Source: Lachnospiraceae bacterium (GTDB lineage: Bacteria; Bacillota; Clostridia; Lachnospirales; Lachnospiraceae). Taken from it: DNA of 24,825 nucleotides. The notes beneath the pieces are model-generated. The model made no database searches, was not told the DNA's origin, and saw only the letters and a list, made by a program, of their open reading frames with translations. Position numbers and translations under genes: made by a program. Shown in pieces: positions 8,803 through 16,843 of the stretch. Positions within the stretch are counted from its first letter, which is position 1, and every line of letters begins with the position of its first letter. Location of the stretch: contig JAFOIS010000147.1 in the NCBI GenBank assembly GCA_017420605.1, positions 1 through 24,825 on the forward strand, read 5' to 3'.

Positions 8803-11493
8803 ATGAAACGGAAAGGCAGCAGAATTCTTGCCGGCGTGCTGATCGCCGCCCTCCTTCTTCCTCTCGCGCTGAAGGTCGGCGCGGAGGAGATCTACGGGCT
8901 CCTCAGCGGCTCCTCGTTTTCCTCGTACATCACGTTCTACAACATGAAAAACGAGGAGGCGGCGCTGTATGTCAGCAAATCCGTTGAGAGCGCGGACGCG
9001 GAGCATCCCGCGCCCGAGGACGACGTCTTCGAGTTCGTCCTGAAGCTGAACGGCGAGATCGCCCGCGATCTGCACTATACGCTGATGGACGAAAAGGGAA
9101 ATCATATTTACAACTATGAGGACGGCCAGACGACGACGGAGGACAAGAACAAGTTCGAAGTCGAACTGAAGACCGACCGCTACGGCCGGTTCTTCCTGAA
9201 AGCCGGCCAGACGGCGAAGTTCGAAAACCTCAGGCCGAACGACTATTACGAAGTGACGGAGAGCGAATGCGATCCGTACGTACAGATCGATCCTCCGGCG
9301 GGAGAAGCCGCCAAGGGGACGCTTACGCCGGAAGGCGCGGACCGTGTATTCCGGAACCTGTATCCGGGGACCTTTACCGTCCGGAAAACGGTGCCGTATC
9401 CGGCACATTACGAGCTGCCCGAGACGCCGGCGTTCAAGTTCCTTCTTAAGATCGACGACGAGCCCTGCGCCGGTATGGCCTATCACGTGATGGACGCGGA
9501 AACGGGCGCGAAGATCTCGGAGGGAACGACGGCGGAAGACGGGACCTTTACCCTGCACGGCAATACGTACGCCGTTTTCCCGGGGATCCCGGCCGACCGT
9601 GACTATTACGTGGAAGAGATCCTGGAAGACTGGACGTCGGAAGGCTGGCGCGTTTCGGGCGATACGAGCTATGAAGGAGCGACCGGCTCCGACAGCGCGG
9701 CCGTGAATTTCACAAACGTCATTGCTTCCTTCGCGGTCTCCAAGGAGATCTTCGGCGGCGAAGCTTCGGAAGATCCGTTTACGTTCCAGGTGCTTGATGA
9801 ACACGGGGATCCGGTAAGCGGCGCGCTTTCCTATTATCTCTATGACAAGAGACTGCAGCTGGTCGAAGGAGAACAGCCGCTTGCGACCGCCGAAGACGGG
9901 ACGTTCCTCCTTAAGGGAGGACAGAAGGCCGTGTTTATCGGCATTCCGAAGGGAACGGTCTACGGCGTCCGGGAGACGGACAGCGGCCGGTATGTACCGT
10001 ACCTGCCGGCGGGAGAGGGGTATCTTGGCAAAACGGTCGGCGATTCGCCGGAAGTGCTGCCGTTCGTCAACGCCGTGGTGCCTTCCACGACGCTCCTGAC
10101 CGTCAAGAAAGCGCTCATTGACAACTCCGAGGATCATTCCGCCCCGAAAGACCGGGAATTCTCGTTCCGGATCACACAGCTCGTCGAAGGCGAGTATGTG
10201 CCGATCCCGAACGCGCCTTACGATATCATCGACGCAGAAGGAACGGGAACCTACACCACGGATGAAAACGGCGTATTCAAACTGAAGGCCTGGCAGACGG
10301 CGCGCTTCCTGAAATTGAAGAAGGGTGAGACGTACCGCGTGGAAGAACTGAATCCGGAAGCCGATACGGCCGGGTTCACGGCGGTATCCTCCGCAGAGGC
10401 AGTCATTATGACGAAAGAACTGACGGATGCTGAAGGAGATCCGCTTACGGTATCCTACCCGTCCGGGAAGACAAATCCCGTGACCTATTATCTTGTCCGC
10501 GTGGAAGACGGCGGGAATGTCGCCGTTGGCGGCGCAGCCTTTACGGTCACCGGCGGCGTCGGAACGCAGGAGAAAGAAACGGCAAGCGACGGCCGGTTCA
10601 GCCTGCAGCAGGGCGAGACAGCCGAGTTTACCGGTCTTGAAGAGGGTAAGACATACCGGATCATCGAGCAGAGCTCCCCGTCGGTTCTCGGCTTCTGTAC
10701 CGCGTCCGGTTCGATTCCCGTAGCGGAAAACGGAACGCTTACGATCCGTATTCCGACAAGCGGGAACGAGTCGATCGCAGCTGACGCGGACATTACGCTG
10801 AAACTGCGGCGTGTGGTGAATGGCGGTTTTAACTTTGTAGCGGGACAGGCGTACGTTGTAGTGCACAGTGACAATACCACGTCGTCCGGCACGACCGCAT
10901 CGGACGGAAGCCTTGTGCTCCGGAAGGGCGATACGGCGTATTTCTCCGGCCTTGCGGAAGCGGACTATCTCATTTCGAAGAGCGTGAGTGAAGATAACGT
11001 CGGCTTTACGCTGATCGGCGATCAGGCAAAGGAAGGAACGCTTACAGAGGAAGCGCTGAATATGACCTTCCAGAACAGCTATAAGGAGCCGGATGAACCC
11101 ACGGTCTCCATCCAGAAGAAGAACATGAAGGAAGAGCCTCTGACCGGGGCATCCATGCAGCTCATCAAGAAGGACGGCAGCAGCGAGACTGTCATTACGA
11201 GCTGGGTCTCCGGACAGACGCCGCACGAGTTCACCTGTGCGCCGGGCGTATATTACATCCGGGAGACGGAAGCGCCGGAAGGCTACGAGGTCGCCGAAGA
11301 TATAGAGATCGTCATACGCCAGACGACGGACGTCCAGTACTTCGCCATGACGGATAAGCCGGACTACGAAGTCCCCACGGGCGTCGAAGAGATGCGCAGA
11401 CCGATCGTACGGAAGCTGCTCTTTGCGGTGATCCTGCTTGCGGCGCTCACGGCGGGATACTTCGGTATCTTCCGGAAGAAAAAGAAGGCCTGA
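8803..11493 (+). CDS. Cell-wall-anchored multidomain surface protein (pilin-like, VPTG sorting signal)
   Basis: This 896-aa exported surface protein is probably a structural or anchoring partner of the giant protein encoded just upstream. ATG 8803 follows a strong AGGAAGGAG ribosome site. Residues 1-27 form a signal peptide (basic start, Leu/Ala core, likely cleavage after V-G-A). Six Cna-B/DUF7601-like modules follow (starting near residues 50, 186, 305, 427, 560 and 660), most with the DG-x-F-x-L-xx-G-x-x-A-x-F signature. Residues about 764-850 are a SpaA-type prealbumin fold with a candidate isopeptide Lys in VSIQKKN and Glu in the E-box YIRETEAPEGY. The C-terminus has VPTG at 857-860, a hydrophobic helix, and a basic FRKKKKA tail. 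This resembles class B/pilin-type sortase signals rather than classical LPXTG. A pilus-like role is inferred; a simple wall-anchored adhesin is equally possible. A hairpin follows the stop by about 25 bases. Confidence 0.9.
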   Translation: MKRKGSRILAGVLIAALLLPLALKVGAEEIYGLLSGSSFSSYITFYNMKNEEAALYVSKSVESADAEHPAPEDDVFEFVLKLNGEIARDLHYTLMDEKGNHIYNYEDGQTTTEDKNKFEVELKTDRYGRFFLKAGQTAKFENLRPNDYYEVTESECDPYVQIDPPAGEAAKGTLTPEGADRVFRNLYPGTFTVRKTVPYPAHYELPETPAFKFLLKIDDEPCAGMAYHVMDAETGAKISEGTTAEDGTFTLHGNTYAVFPGIPADRDYYVEEILEDWTSEGWRVSGDTSYEGATGSDSAAVNFTNVIASFAVSKEIFGGEASEDPFTFQVLDEHGDPVSGALSYYLYDKRLQLVEGEQPLATAEDGTFLLKGGQKAVFIGIPKGTVYGVRETDSGRYVPYLPAGEGYLGKTVGDSPEVLPFVNAVVPSTTLLTVKKALIDNSEDHSAPKDREFSFRITQLVEGEYVPIPNAPYDIIDAEGTGTYTTDENGVFKLKAWQTARFLKLKKGETYRVEELNPEADTAGFTAVSSAEAVIMTKELTDAEGDPLTVSYPSGKTNPVTYYLVRVEDGGNVAVGGAAFTVTGGVGTQEKETASDGRFSLQQGETAEFTGLEEGKTYRIIEQSSPSVLGFCTASGSIPVAENGTLTIRIPTSGNESIAADADITLKLRRVVNGGFNFVAGQAYVVVHSDNTTSSGTTASDGSLVLRKGDTAYFSGLAEADYLISKSVSEDNVGFTLIGDQAKEGTLTEEALNMTFQNSYKEPDEPTVSIQKKNMKEEPLTGASMQLIKKDGSSETVITSWVSGQTPHEFTCAPGVYYIRETEAPEGYEVAEDIEIVIRQTTDVQYFAMTDKPDYEVPTGVEEMRRPIVRKLLFAVILLAALTAGYFGIFRKKKKA

Positions 11494-11511
11494 TAAAAGG
11501 AAGAAGGATCT

Positions 11512-12867
11512 TTACACCGGACTCTCCGCGGGCGGTGTCCCCGGAGAGTCCGTTTGTGCAGAAAGGGATGCCGGGCGGAGGACCGCAAGCGAAAGGCCGA
11601 GCGCGATCGCGATGAGCACGGAATAGGTCTCGGAGAAAGCGAGCGCGCCGGTCGTATCGAGGAGCTCAAAGCTAAGAAGGCAGAGCCCCGCAAAGCAGGC
11701 GAAACGCTGCGGCGGATCGATGCGGCCCGTTTTCGGAAGGCGCAGAAGGCAGATCGCGAGCAGCGCGATCAGCACTGCGTAGGCGGCAAGGCCGAGCCAT
11801 CCGCTTTCGGCCAGAATGCACGGGAAGAAGGTATCGCAGGCATAGGCCGGATGGGACGGCGTCATCCCGATGGTCGTCATCATGTGATAGCGATAGTAGA
11901 GCGGGGAATAATTGAGCTGCGCGAGGCGTGAACCGAACGTGCCGAACCCGCTGCCGAACGGCGCGTTCTGTTTCGCAATGTCGAGGCTGTTCACCGCGAA
12001 CTGGCCGCGGGCCATAGTATAGGCGTAAGGCGAAAAGTAAAAATCATAAAGACGCCGCCAGCCGGTAAGGAGCGCAAGGGAAGCGCCCGCAAGGAGCGCC
12101 GGGAGGGAGACGCGTCTTCCGAGAGGGATCATCCAGATAAAGAGGATGAGAGAGAAAACGGCAAGTCCGATCAGCCGGATCCGGAGCGTGAACACGATAG
12201 AAAGCAGAAGGAGCGGGACGAGCACGAACGTCAGAATGCGGCGGATGCGGTCTTCGCGCATCTCCTTCGAAAAATACGGAAAGAGAAGAAGCAGCATCGC
12301 GGAAAGAAAGACGGCGTGCGCGCCGAGATTGGACGGGTGTCCGTAAAAGATCTGGATGCTGCCGATGCCGTACCGGTAGGTCTGGTGCGGCCAGATCGAA
12401 AAGATGAGGTCGCAGACGACGGACAGTGCGGTCACGCCGGACAGTACGGCAATATGGGAAAAGAGCGTTTTTGCGTATTTCCGGATGTCAAGGCTCCTGA
12501 AGAGACCGGCAAAGAGATAGAGACAGAGCCAGAACCGGAGGTGTTCATACCAGGTGCCGGCGGTGACGGCGGAATTCTGGAGGCGGTTCATAAGCCACCC
12601 GATGAAGCCCGAAGCAGAAAATACGGCGCCGGCGATGAAAAACGGCGAAAGCAGCTGCGAAAAATGATGCTGTTCCTTCGCGGTCCGGTATGTAAAAAGA
12701 AGCACGGCGGCCACGGGAAGCAGGTTCCGGAAAACGGTAATACCGGAAACGGCAAGCCGGGCCAGCGGTTCCTCAAAGGACAGAAGCCAGACACACACAA
12801 TAAAAAAGCCGCAAAGATACGACCCGGGCTGAATGCTTTTCAGTTTTTGACGGATCCCGTGCACCAT
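11512..12867 (-). CDS. Wzy / O-antigen-ligase-like polytopic membrane protein
   Basis: The protein is about 451 aa from the chosen ATG, with roughly ten or more hydrophobic helices. Near the C-terminal half it has the segment PFGSGFGTFGS, a hydrophilic loop rich in Tyr and Met, and then DTFFPCILAESGWLGL. This is the pattern of Wzy polymerases and O-antigen-ligase-like proteins, which join lipid-linked glycans outside the membrane. Start choice: the frame stays open to a TTG at 12963, but that would overlap the divergent gene. ATGs at 12912 and 12909 fall on the likely -10 box. ATG 12865-12867 gives a short cytosolic N-terminus before the first helix. None of these starts has a clear Shine-Dalgarno site. 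The last codons overlap a terminator hairpin. It neighbours an ABC-exporter glycan operon, so it could polymerise a separate glycan or ligate the exported one; the sequence does not decide. Confidence 0.8.
   Translation of the reverse strand: MVHGIRQKLKSIQPGSYLCGFFIVCVWLLSFEEPLARLAVSGITVFRNLLPVAAVLLFTYRTAKEQHHFSQLLSPFFIAGAVFSASGFIGWLMNRLQNSAVTAGTWYEHLRFWLCLYLFAGLFRSLDIRKYAKTLFSHIAVLSGVTALSVVCDLIFSIWPHQTYRYGIGSIQIFYGHPSNLGAHAVFLSAMLLLLFPYFSKEMREDRIRRILTFVLVPLLLLSIVFTLRIRLIGLAVFSLILFIWMIPLGRRVSLPALLAGASLALLTGWRRLYDFYFSPYAYTMARGQFAVNSLDIAKQNAPFGSGFGTFGSRLAQLNYSPLYYRYHMMTTIGMTPSHPAYACDTFFPCILAESGWLGLAAYAVLIALLAICLLRLPKTGRIDPPQRFACFAGLCLLSFELLDTTGALAFSETYSVLIAIALGLSLAVLRPASLSAQTDSPGTPPAESPV
11518..11557 (+). 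terminator. Hairpin terminator between convergent genes
   Basis: A perfect 11-bp inverted repeat, CGGACTCTCCG (11518-11528) and CGGAGAGTCCG (11542-11552), flanks a 13-base loop, with a short T-rich run after it on the + strand. It sits 25 bases after the stop of the surface-protein gene. It also lies inside the last codons of the convergent minus-strand gene. The T tract is weak, so termination efficiency is uncertain. Confidence 0.65.
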
Positions 12868-12891
12868 GGCGGAAATATACGGAAAACAGTG

Positions 12892-12920
12892 TTGACCTGA
12901 CGTATCCATCATAGTATGGA
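12892..12920 (+). promoter_or_regulatory. Weak candidate promoter of the polysaccharide operon
   Basis: TTGACC at 12892-12897 matches 5/6 of a -35 box. Seventeen bases later TATGGA (12915-12920) is a poor -10. It overlaps the opposing promoter in the 83-base divergent gap. Some promoter must lie here or further upstream because seven tightly packed genes follow, but the -10 match is weak. Confidence 0.3.
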
Positions 12921-12937
12921 CGGCGGAAAAATGCAAA
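12908..12937 (-). promoter_or_regulatory. Putative promoter of the Wzy-like gene
   Basis: Read on the minus strand, TTTGCA (12937-12932), an 18-base spacer and TATGAT (12913-12908) form a sigma-70/A-type candidate, with 4/6 and 5/6 consensus matches. A start near 12901 would leave a leader of about 34 bases before ATG 12867. This supports that start over the upstream alternatives. Confidence 0.45.
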
Positions 12938-12950
12938 CGGCGGAGACGCG

Positions 12951-14096
12951 ATGAAGATCGCAATGATCGGGCTTAAGCAGATGTTCGGCTGCGAGGGAGG
13001 GATCGAAAAAACGGTCCGTCACCTTTCTTTCGGCATGGCGGAAAAGGGGCACAGCGTCACTGTCTACGAAAGGGGCGGCGCAGGAGGCGCCGGTCCGTCC
13101 GGGACCGGAGACGTGCCGGAAGCTTTGCGCGAAAAGATAAAGATCGTAAGGATCCCGACGATCCCGGGCGCTGCCGGCGTACCGCTGTATTCCTTTCTTG
13201 CGGCAGTCCGCGCGGCCCTGTCCGACTGCGATCTTGTCATGTTCCATGCGTCGGGACCGTGCCTTATGCTCCCGGTCGCGAAACTCGGCGGGAAGAAGAC
13301 CGTCGCGTTTCTGCACGGCAGGGACAGCCTGCGGAGCAAGTGGGGGCGTTTCGCTTCCTGGTATCTTGGACAGGGGGAAAAGGCTGCTGCGAAACAGTCG
13401 GACGCGCTGCTTGTGCTGACGGAAGAGGACGGGGCATGGGCCCGGAAAACCTATGGAAAAGAGGCATTCCGCGTCTTCAACGGCGCCGAAGCGCCGGAAG
13501 CGGATCCGGAAACGCCTCTGCCGGACGGCCTTGTAAAGGACGGCTATTTTATCTGGAGCGGCCGTATTTCCCGTGAGAAGGGGCTGCAATACCTCATTCC
13601 CGCCTACCGGAAGACGCGTACGGACAAACCCCTCCTGCTTGCCGGAAGGACGGCCGGCCGGAACCGGTTCTTCCGCACGCTGAAGAAGGCGGCGGAAGAG
13701 GATCCGCGGATCCGCTTTATCGGTTACCGGACGGGACGCGAGCTTGCGGCTCTCTACCGGAACGCGTTCGCGTTCATCCTTCCGAGTGAAATGGAAGGAA
13801 TGGCGCATTCCCTGCTGGAAGCGCTCGCATGCGGGACGCCCTGCATCCTGAGCGATATTCCGGAAAACCGGGCCGTGGCGGGCGGGCATGCGCTGTATTT
13901 CCCGTCCGGGGATACCGGGGCACTGGCCGGAAGGATGCGGGAGTGGCTGGATCGTCCCGAGGCGCGGTTCGGGCCTGCGGAAGGGGAGTCCCGGGAGATC
14001 CTGCGCCGTTTTTCCGTAAAGGAAAGCGTTGACCGGATCACCGGGATCTGTGAGGCGGTGCTTGCAGAAGACGGAAAGGCCGGACGGAAATGCTGA
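12951..14096 (+). CDS. GT4-family glycosyltransferase
   Basis: The 381-aa cytoplasmic retaining glycosyltransferase has a GT-B fold and probably adds a sugar to a lipid-linked glycan. The N-terminus MKIAMIGLKQMFGCEGGIEK has the Gly-rich acceptor-side loop typical of GT4 enzymes acting on polysaccharides. The C-terminal nucleotide-sugar half shows SGRISREKGL (R205, K210), and the EX7E motif is E282-G-M-A-H-S-L-L-E290. A Gly-rich insert at residues 42-54 is unusual for the family. ATG 12951 has GGAG five bases upstream. It is the first gene of the operon, and its stop overlaps the ATG of the permease gene (ATGCTGA). Donor and acceptor cannot be told. It is the only soluble glycosyltransferase in the window, so other sugars must be added by enzymes encoded elsewhere. 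Confidence 0.92.
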   Translation: MKIAMIGLKQMFGCEGGIEKTVRHLSFGMAEKGHSVTVYERGGAGGAGPSGTGDVPEALREKIKIVRIPTIPGAAGVPLYSFLAAVRAALSDCDLVMFHASGPCLMLPVAKLGGKKTVAFLHGRDSLRSKWGRFASWYLGQGEKAAAKQSDALLVLTEEDGAWARKTYGKEAFRVFNGAEAPEADPETPLPDGLVKDGYFIWSGRISREKGLQYLIPAYRKTRTDKPLLLAGRTAGRNRFFRTLKKAAEEDPRIRFIGYRTGRELAALYRNAFAFILPSEMEGMAHSLLEALACGTPCILSDIPENRAVAGGHALYFPSGDTGALAGRMREWLDRPEARFGPAEGESREILRRFSVKESVDRITGICEAVLAEDGKAGRKC

Positions 14097-14872
14097 AGCG
14101 TTTTTTTGCAGACCTTAAAGAGTATCGGTTTTTCTGCGTCTACATGGCGCGCGCCTGCCTGCGCGCGGAGGTGGCGAACTCCTATCTCAACTGGATCTGG
14201 TGGGTGCTCGAGCCGCTCTGCAGCATGCTGGTCTACTATGCCATCTTCGCGGGGATCCTCGGACGGGACCGGTCGTTCTACGTCGTATTCGTCTACGTCG
14301 GCACGCTCTGCTGGAGCTATTTCGAGCGCTGCATGCTCTACGCGGTGCAGGCCGTGCGTCTCAACCGGGATATCGTAACGAAGACCTATGTGCCCAAGCC
14401 GGTGCTGCTTTTGTCCAACATCCTGTTCAACAGCTTTAAAATGCTTTTCTCGATCGGTATCCTGGCGGTACTGATGGCCGTGCAGCGCGTGCCTGTAACG
14501 GTCAGCTGGCTGGGTGTGCTGCCGGCGCTGGCCGAGCTGGTGCTCCTTACTTTCGGATGCGGCCTGCTGTTCATGCATTTCGGCGTTTTTGTGGACGATC
14601 TCTCCCATGCGCTGCGCATCCTGCTCCGGATCCTTTTCTATCTGACCGGCGTATTCTATGATCTGGAGGCCGTCCTGCCCTCTCCCTGGGGCAGACTGAT
14701 GATCTGTCTCAACCCGGTGGCCTGCGTCCTTCACGCCCTGCGGGGCAGCCTTCTTGATGCGAGGATGCCGGGACCGGAGACGGCGGTGTGGTTTCTTTTA
14801 TCCTGTACTCTCTGCCTGGCGGGCCTTGCGCTCAGCTACCGGTATGAGAATACCTATGTGAAGGTGATCTGA
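14090..14872 (+). CDS. ABC-2 type polysaccharide export permease (Wzm/TagG-like)
   Basis: This 260-aa membrane subunit belongs to an ABC exporter for lipid-linked polysaccharide or teichoic-acid-like polymer. It has six predicted helices (about residues 35-57, 64-86, 102-129, 140-166, 172-190 and 231-250). An amphipathic N-terminus precedes helix 1, and the middle carries RDIVTKTYVPKPVLLLSNIL, the recognisable Wzm/TagG segment. Length and layout are normal for the family. The start ATG lies inside the end of the glycosyltransferase gene. The stop overlaps the ATG of the ATPase gene by one base, so the exporter halves are translationally coupled. With the next gene it forms the complete transporter. 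Confidence 0.92.
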   Translation: MLKRFFADLKEYRFFCVYMARACLRAEVANSYLNWIWWVLEPLCSMLVYYAIFAGILGRDRSFYVVFVYVGTLCWSYFERCMLYAVQAVRLNRDIVTKTYVPKPVLLLSNILFNSFKMLFSIGILAVLMAVQRVPVTVSWLGVLPALAELVLLTFGCGLLFMHFGVFVDDLSHALRILLRILFYLTGVFYDLEAVLPSPWGRLMICLNPVACVLHALRGSLLDARMPGPETAVWFLLSCTLCLAGLALSYRYENTYVKVI

Positions 14873-16836
14873 TGGAACGGGCAGAAGCGATCTCCGTAAA
14901 GGATCTGCGGATCACTTACCGGAATCTCCGGCATTTTTCGATCCAGCAGATGATCCGGAACCCGGCGCTCTTTGGCGGGACGACGCTTGACGCGCTCCGC
15001 GGCGTCGACCTTACGGTACGGGAAGGGGAGATCGTCGGCGTCATCGGCGAAAACGGCGCGGGAAAATCGACGCTTCTGCGCGCGATCGCCGGGATCTTCC
15101 GGCCCGATACCGGCTCGGTCGACGTGCACGGCCACCGCGTCTGCCTCATGTCGCTCGGCGTGGGTTTCCGGCCGGAGCTGACCGGACGGGAAAACATCAT
15201 GATCGCGGGCCTGCTTCTGCATTATCCTGCTTCCTATATCCGGAAAATGACGCCGGAGATCATCGCGTTTTCGGAGCTTGACGAAGCGATCGACCGGCCG
15301 GTACGCACCTATTCCGACGGCATGTACGCAAAACTCGGGTTTTCGATCACGGCGATCCTCGAGCCGGACGTCATGCTGATCGACGAGGTGCTGAGCGTCG
15401 GCGACGAACGGTTCCAGGAGAAGAGTTATCAGAAGATCCTTTCCCTCGTCCGGCAGGAGAACCGGACGGGCGTGATCGTGTCCCACGATCTGGACCTGAT
15501 CCGGGAGCTCTGTACAAGGGTCGTCTTCCTGCACCGCGGCAGGGTCCTGCTTTCGGGGGAGCCGGAAGAGGTCGTTTCCCTGTACCGGCGGTGGTCTTTC
15601 GTGCGCGGCGCAAAGCTGCCCGCTTTCCGGGAGGATTTTCTGGACATGCCGGCGGAGCCGGATCTTCGGAAGACGGCCATGTTCCGCGGCGCGGTGGCCG
15701 GGAAAAAGAGCGGTCTTCCCGAAGACGCGGCGGCCATGGAGAATGCCCTTTCCTGTGCCGTCAACGCGGAGCCGGTATATTTCCGGAAGGGGACGCGGCT
15801 TGTGCGGAAAGAGAAAGTGCTTTTCCGCCTATCCTGCTATCGGCCCGGGATCCCGGAAGAATACGTCCGCCTGCCGCTGGAAGCGCCGGACGGAAACCTG
15901 ACTTCGTACGAAGCGGGTCTGTCGGACGGACTGTGGCGCGAAGATCCCGTTATCGCCGTTCCGGAGAACGCATACTACCGGATCACGGTACGCACGCAGG
16001 ACGGCTCGGACCTTAAGAAAGACCGGTTCCTGGAAGACTATTTCGGGACGGAAGACGCGGACGGGCCGGCGGAGCCGGTATGCGGAAAAGACGGAGCGGA
16101 GCGTATGATCCGTGCCGTAAAGGAAAGTGAAGGTGCGGCGGATATAAAGCTTCTTCTTCTTGCGGATACGCATTACGCCTTCGGCGGCGGTTTCGAAAAA
16201 ACGGCGGAAGCGCTGCGCGCAGTATCGGAAGCGGTCGGTCCGGACGCGGCGGTGCACCTCGGGGACGTTACCGGAGGCTGTTTCCCGGAGATCGTGGAGC
16301 GGAAGGTCACGGAGAAGGTGCGGTCTTATCTGGCCGCTAATGACGTGCCGGTCCTGATGTGCCGGGGAAATCACGACAGACGGGGCACCGGAAACAGGGC
16401 CGCATATCTTAAGGGCGGGCGCTGCGTGCTGGCGGCAGTGGAGAGCTGTTTCCCCGCGGAGGGCTATCTTTACGGTTATTCGGAAGAAACGCTTCGTTTC
16501 CTGAAGGAGACGCTGGACCGGGTCCCGGAGGGCGGGACGGCGGTCCTGTGCTCCCATCTTTCCCCGGACCGGGATCATTCTCCCTACGGCGAGGAGATCC
16601 TCAACGCCCGCCGGTGCCGCGAGCTTGCCGAAAAGACCGTGAAAGAGCGGAAGCTTTCGTGCTGCTGGTTTTACGGGCATTGGCACCGGGACGAAGAAAA
16701 GGAAGAGAACGGGATACGGTTTATCGGTATCGGCCGGGCCGGTTTTTCGGCCGCGCTGATCGACACGGCGGGCGGCGGCGTCCGGCTTCTCGGGCGCGGC
16801 GTAGGGCAGGACCGGATCTTCGGACCGCTGCGGTAA
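14872..16836 (+). CDS. Wzt/TagH-like exporter ATPase fused to a calcineurin-like metallophosphoesterase
   Basis: In this 654-aa protein, residues 1-about 245 are an ABC ATPase of the polysaccharide-export class: Walker A GENGAGKST (59-67), the Wzt-type signature TYSDGMYAKLGF (147-158) instead of LSGGQ, Walker B VMLIDE (167-172), and H-loop VSHD (H205). Residues about 300-380 form a small beta-rich module ending VPENAYYRITVR; its family is not recognised. Residues about 424-645 are a metallophosphoesterase with every usual metal and catalytic motif: D432-T-H434, G-D465, G-N500-H501-D502, H562 and G-H603-W-H605. Wzt proteins usually end in a glycan-binding domain, and TagH in an SH3-like tail, so this C-terminus is unusual. 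It could process a terminal phosphate on the exported glycan or lipid carrier, or regulate export; this is inference. ABC subunits are cytoplasmic, so the phosphatase would act inside the cell. The permease is encoded directly upstream. Confidence 0.9.
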   Translation: MERAEAISVKDLRITYRNLRHFSIQQMIRNPALFGGTTLDALRGVDLTVREGEIVGVIGENGAGKSTLLRAIAGIFRPDTGSVDVHGHRVCLMSLGVGFRPELTGRENIMIAGLLLHYPASYIRKMTPEIIAFSELDEAIDRPVRTYSDGMYAKLGFSITAILEPDVMLIDEVLSVGDERFQEKSYQKILSLVRQENRTGVIVSHDLDLIRELCTRVVFLHRGRVLLSGEPEEVVSLYRRWSFVRGAKLPAFREDFLDMPAEPDLRKTAMFRGAVAGKKSGLPEDAAAMENALSCAVNAEPVYFRKGTRLVRKEKVLFRLSCYRPGIPEEYVRLPLEAPDGNLTSYEAGLSDGLWREDPVIAVPENAYYRITVRTQDGSDLKKDRFLEDYFGTEDADGPAEPVCGKDGAERMIRAVKESEGAADIKLLLLADTHYAFGGGFEKTAEALRAVSEAVGPDAAVHLGDVTGGCFPEIVERKVTEKVRSYLAANDVPVLMCRGNHDRRGTGNRAAYLKGGRCVLAAVESCFPAEGYLYGYSEETLRFLKETLDRVPEGGTAVLCSHLSPDRDHSPYGEEILNARRCRELAEKTVKERKLSCCWFYGHWHRDEEKEENGIRFIGIGRAGFSAALIDTAGGGVRLLGRGVGQDRIFGPLR

Positions 16837-16837
16837 A

Positions 16838-16843
16838 AGGAGG
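16838..16843 (+). promoter_or_regulatory. Ribosome binding site that decides the start of the 1,344-aa protein
   Basis: AGGAGG at 16838-16843 lies four bases before ATG 16848, directly after the stop of the ATPase-phosphoesterase gene. The reading frame is open upstream to 16548, but that stretch overlaps the phosphoesterase domain in another frame and encodes Arg/Pro-rich shadow sequence. The start is therefore 16848. Confidence 0.85.

Noticed and set aside
7939..11226. A 1,095-codon open frame on the minus strand spanning two genes
   Set aside because: It is antisense to clear DUF285 and Cna-B-like coding sequence, runs through the boundary between two genes, and has low-complexity Arg-rich content.
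12868..12963. Longer N-terminus of the Wzy-like protein (TTG at 12963, ATG at 12912 or 12909)
   Set aside because: TTG 12963 lies inside the divergent gene, the two ATGs fall on the likely -10 box, and none has a ribosome site.
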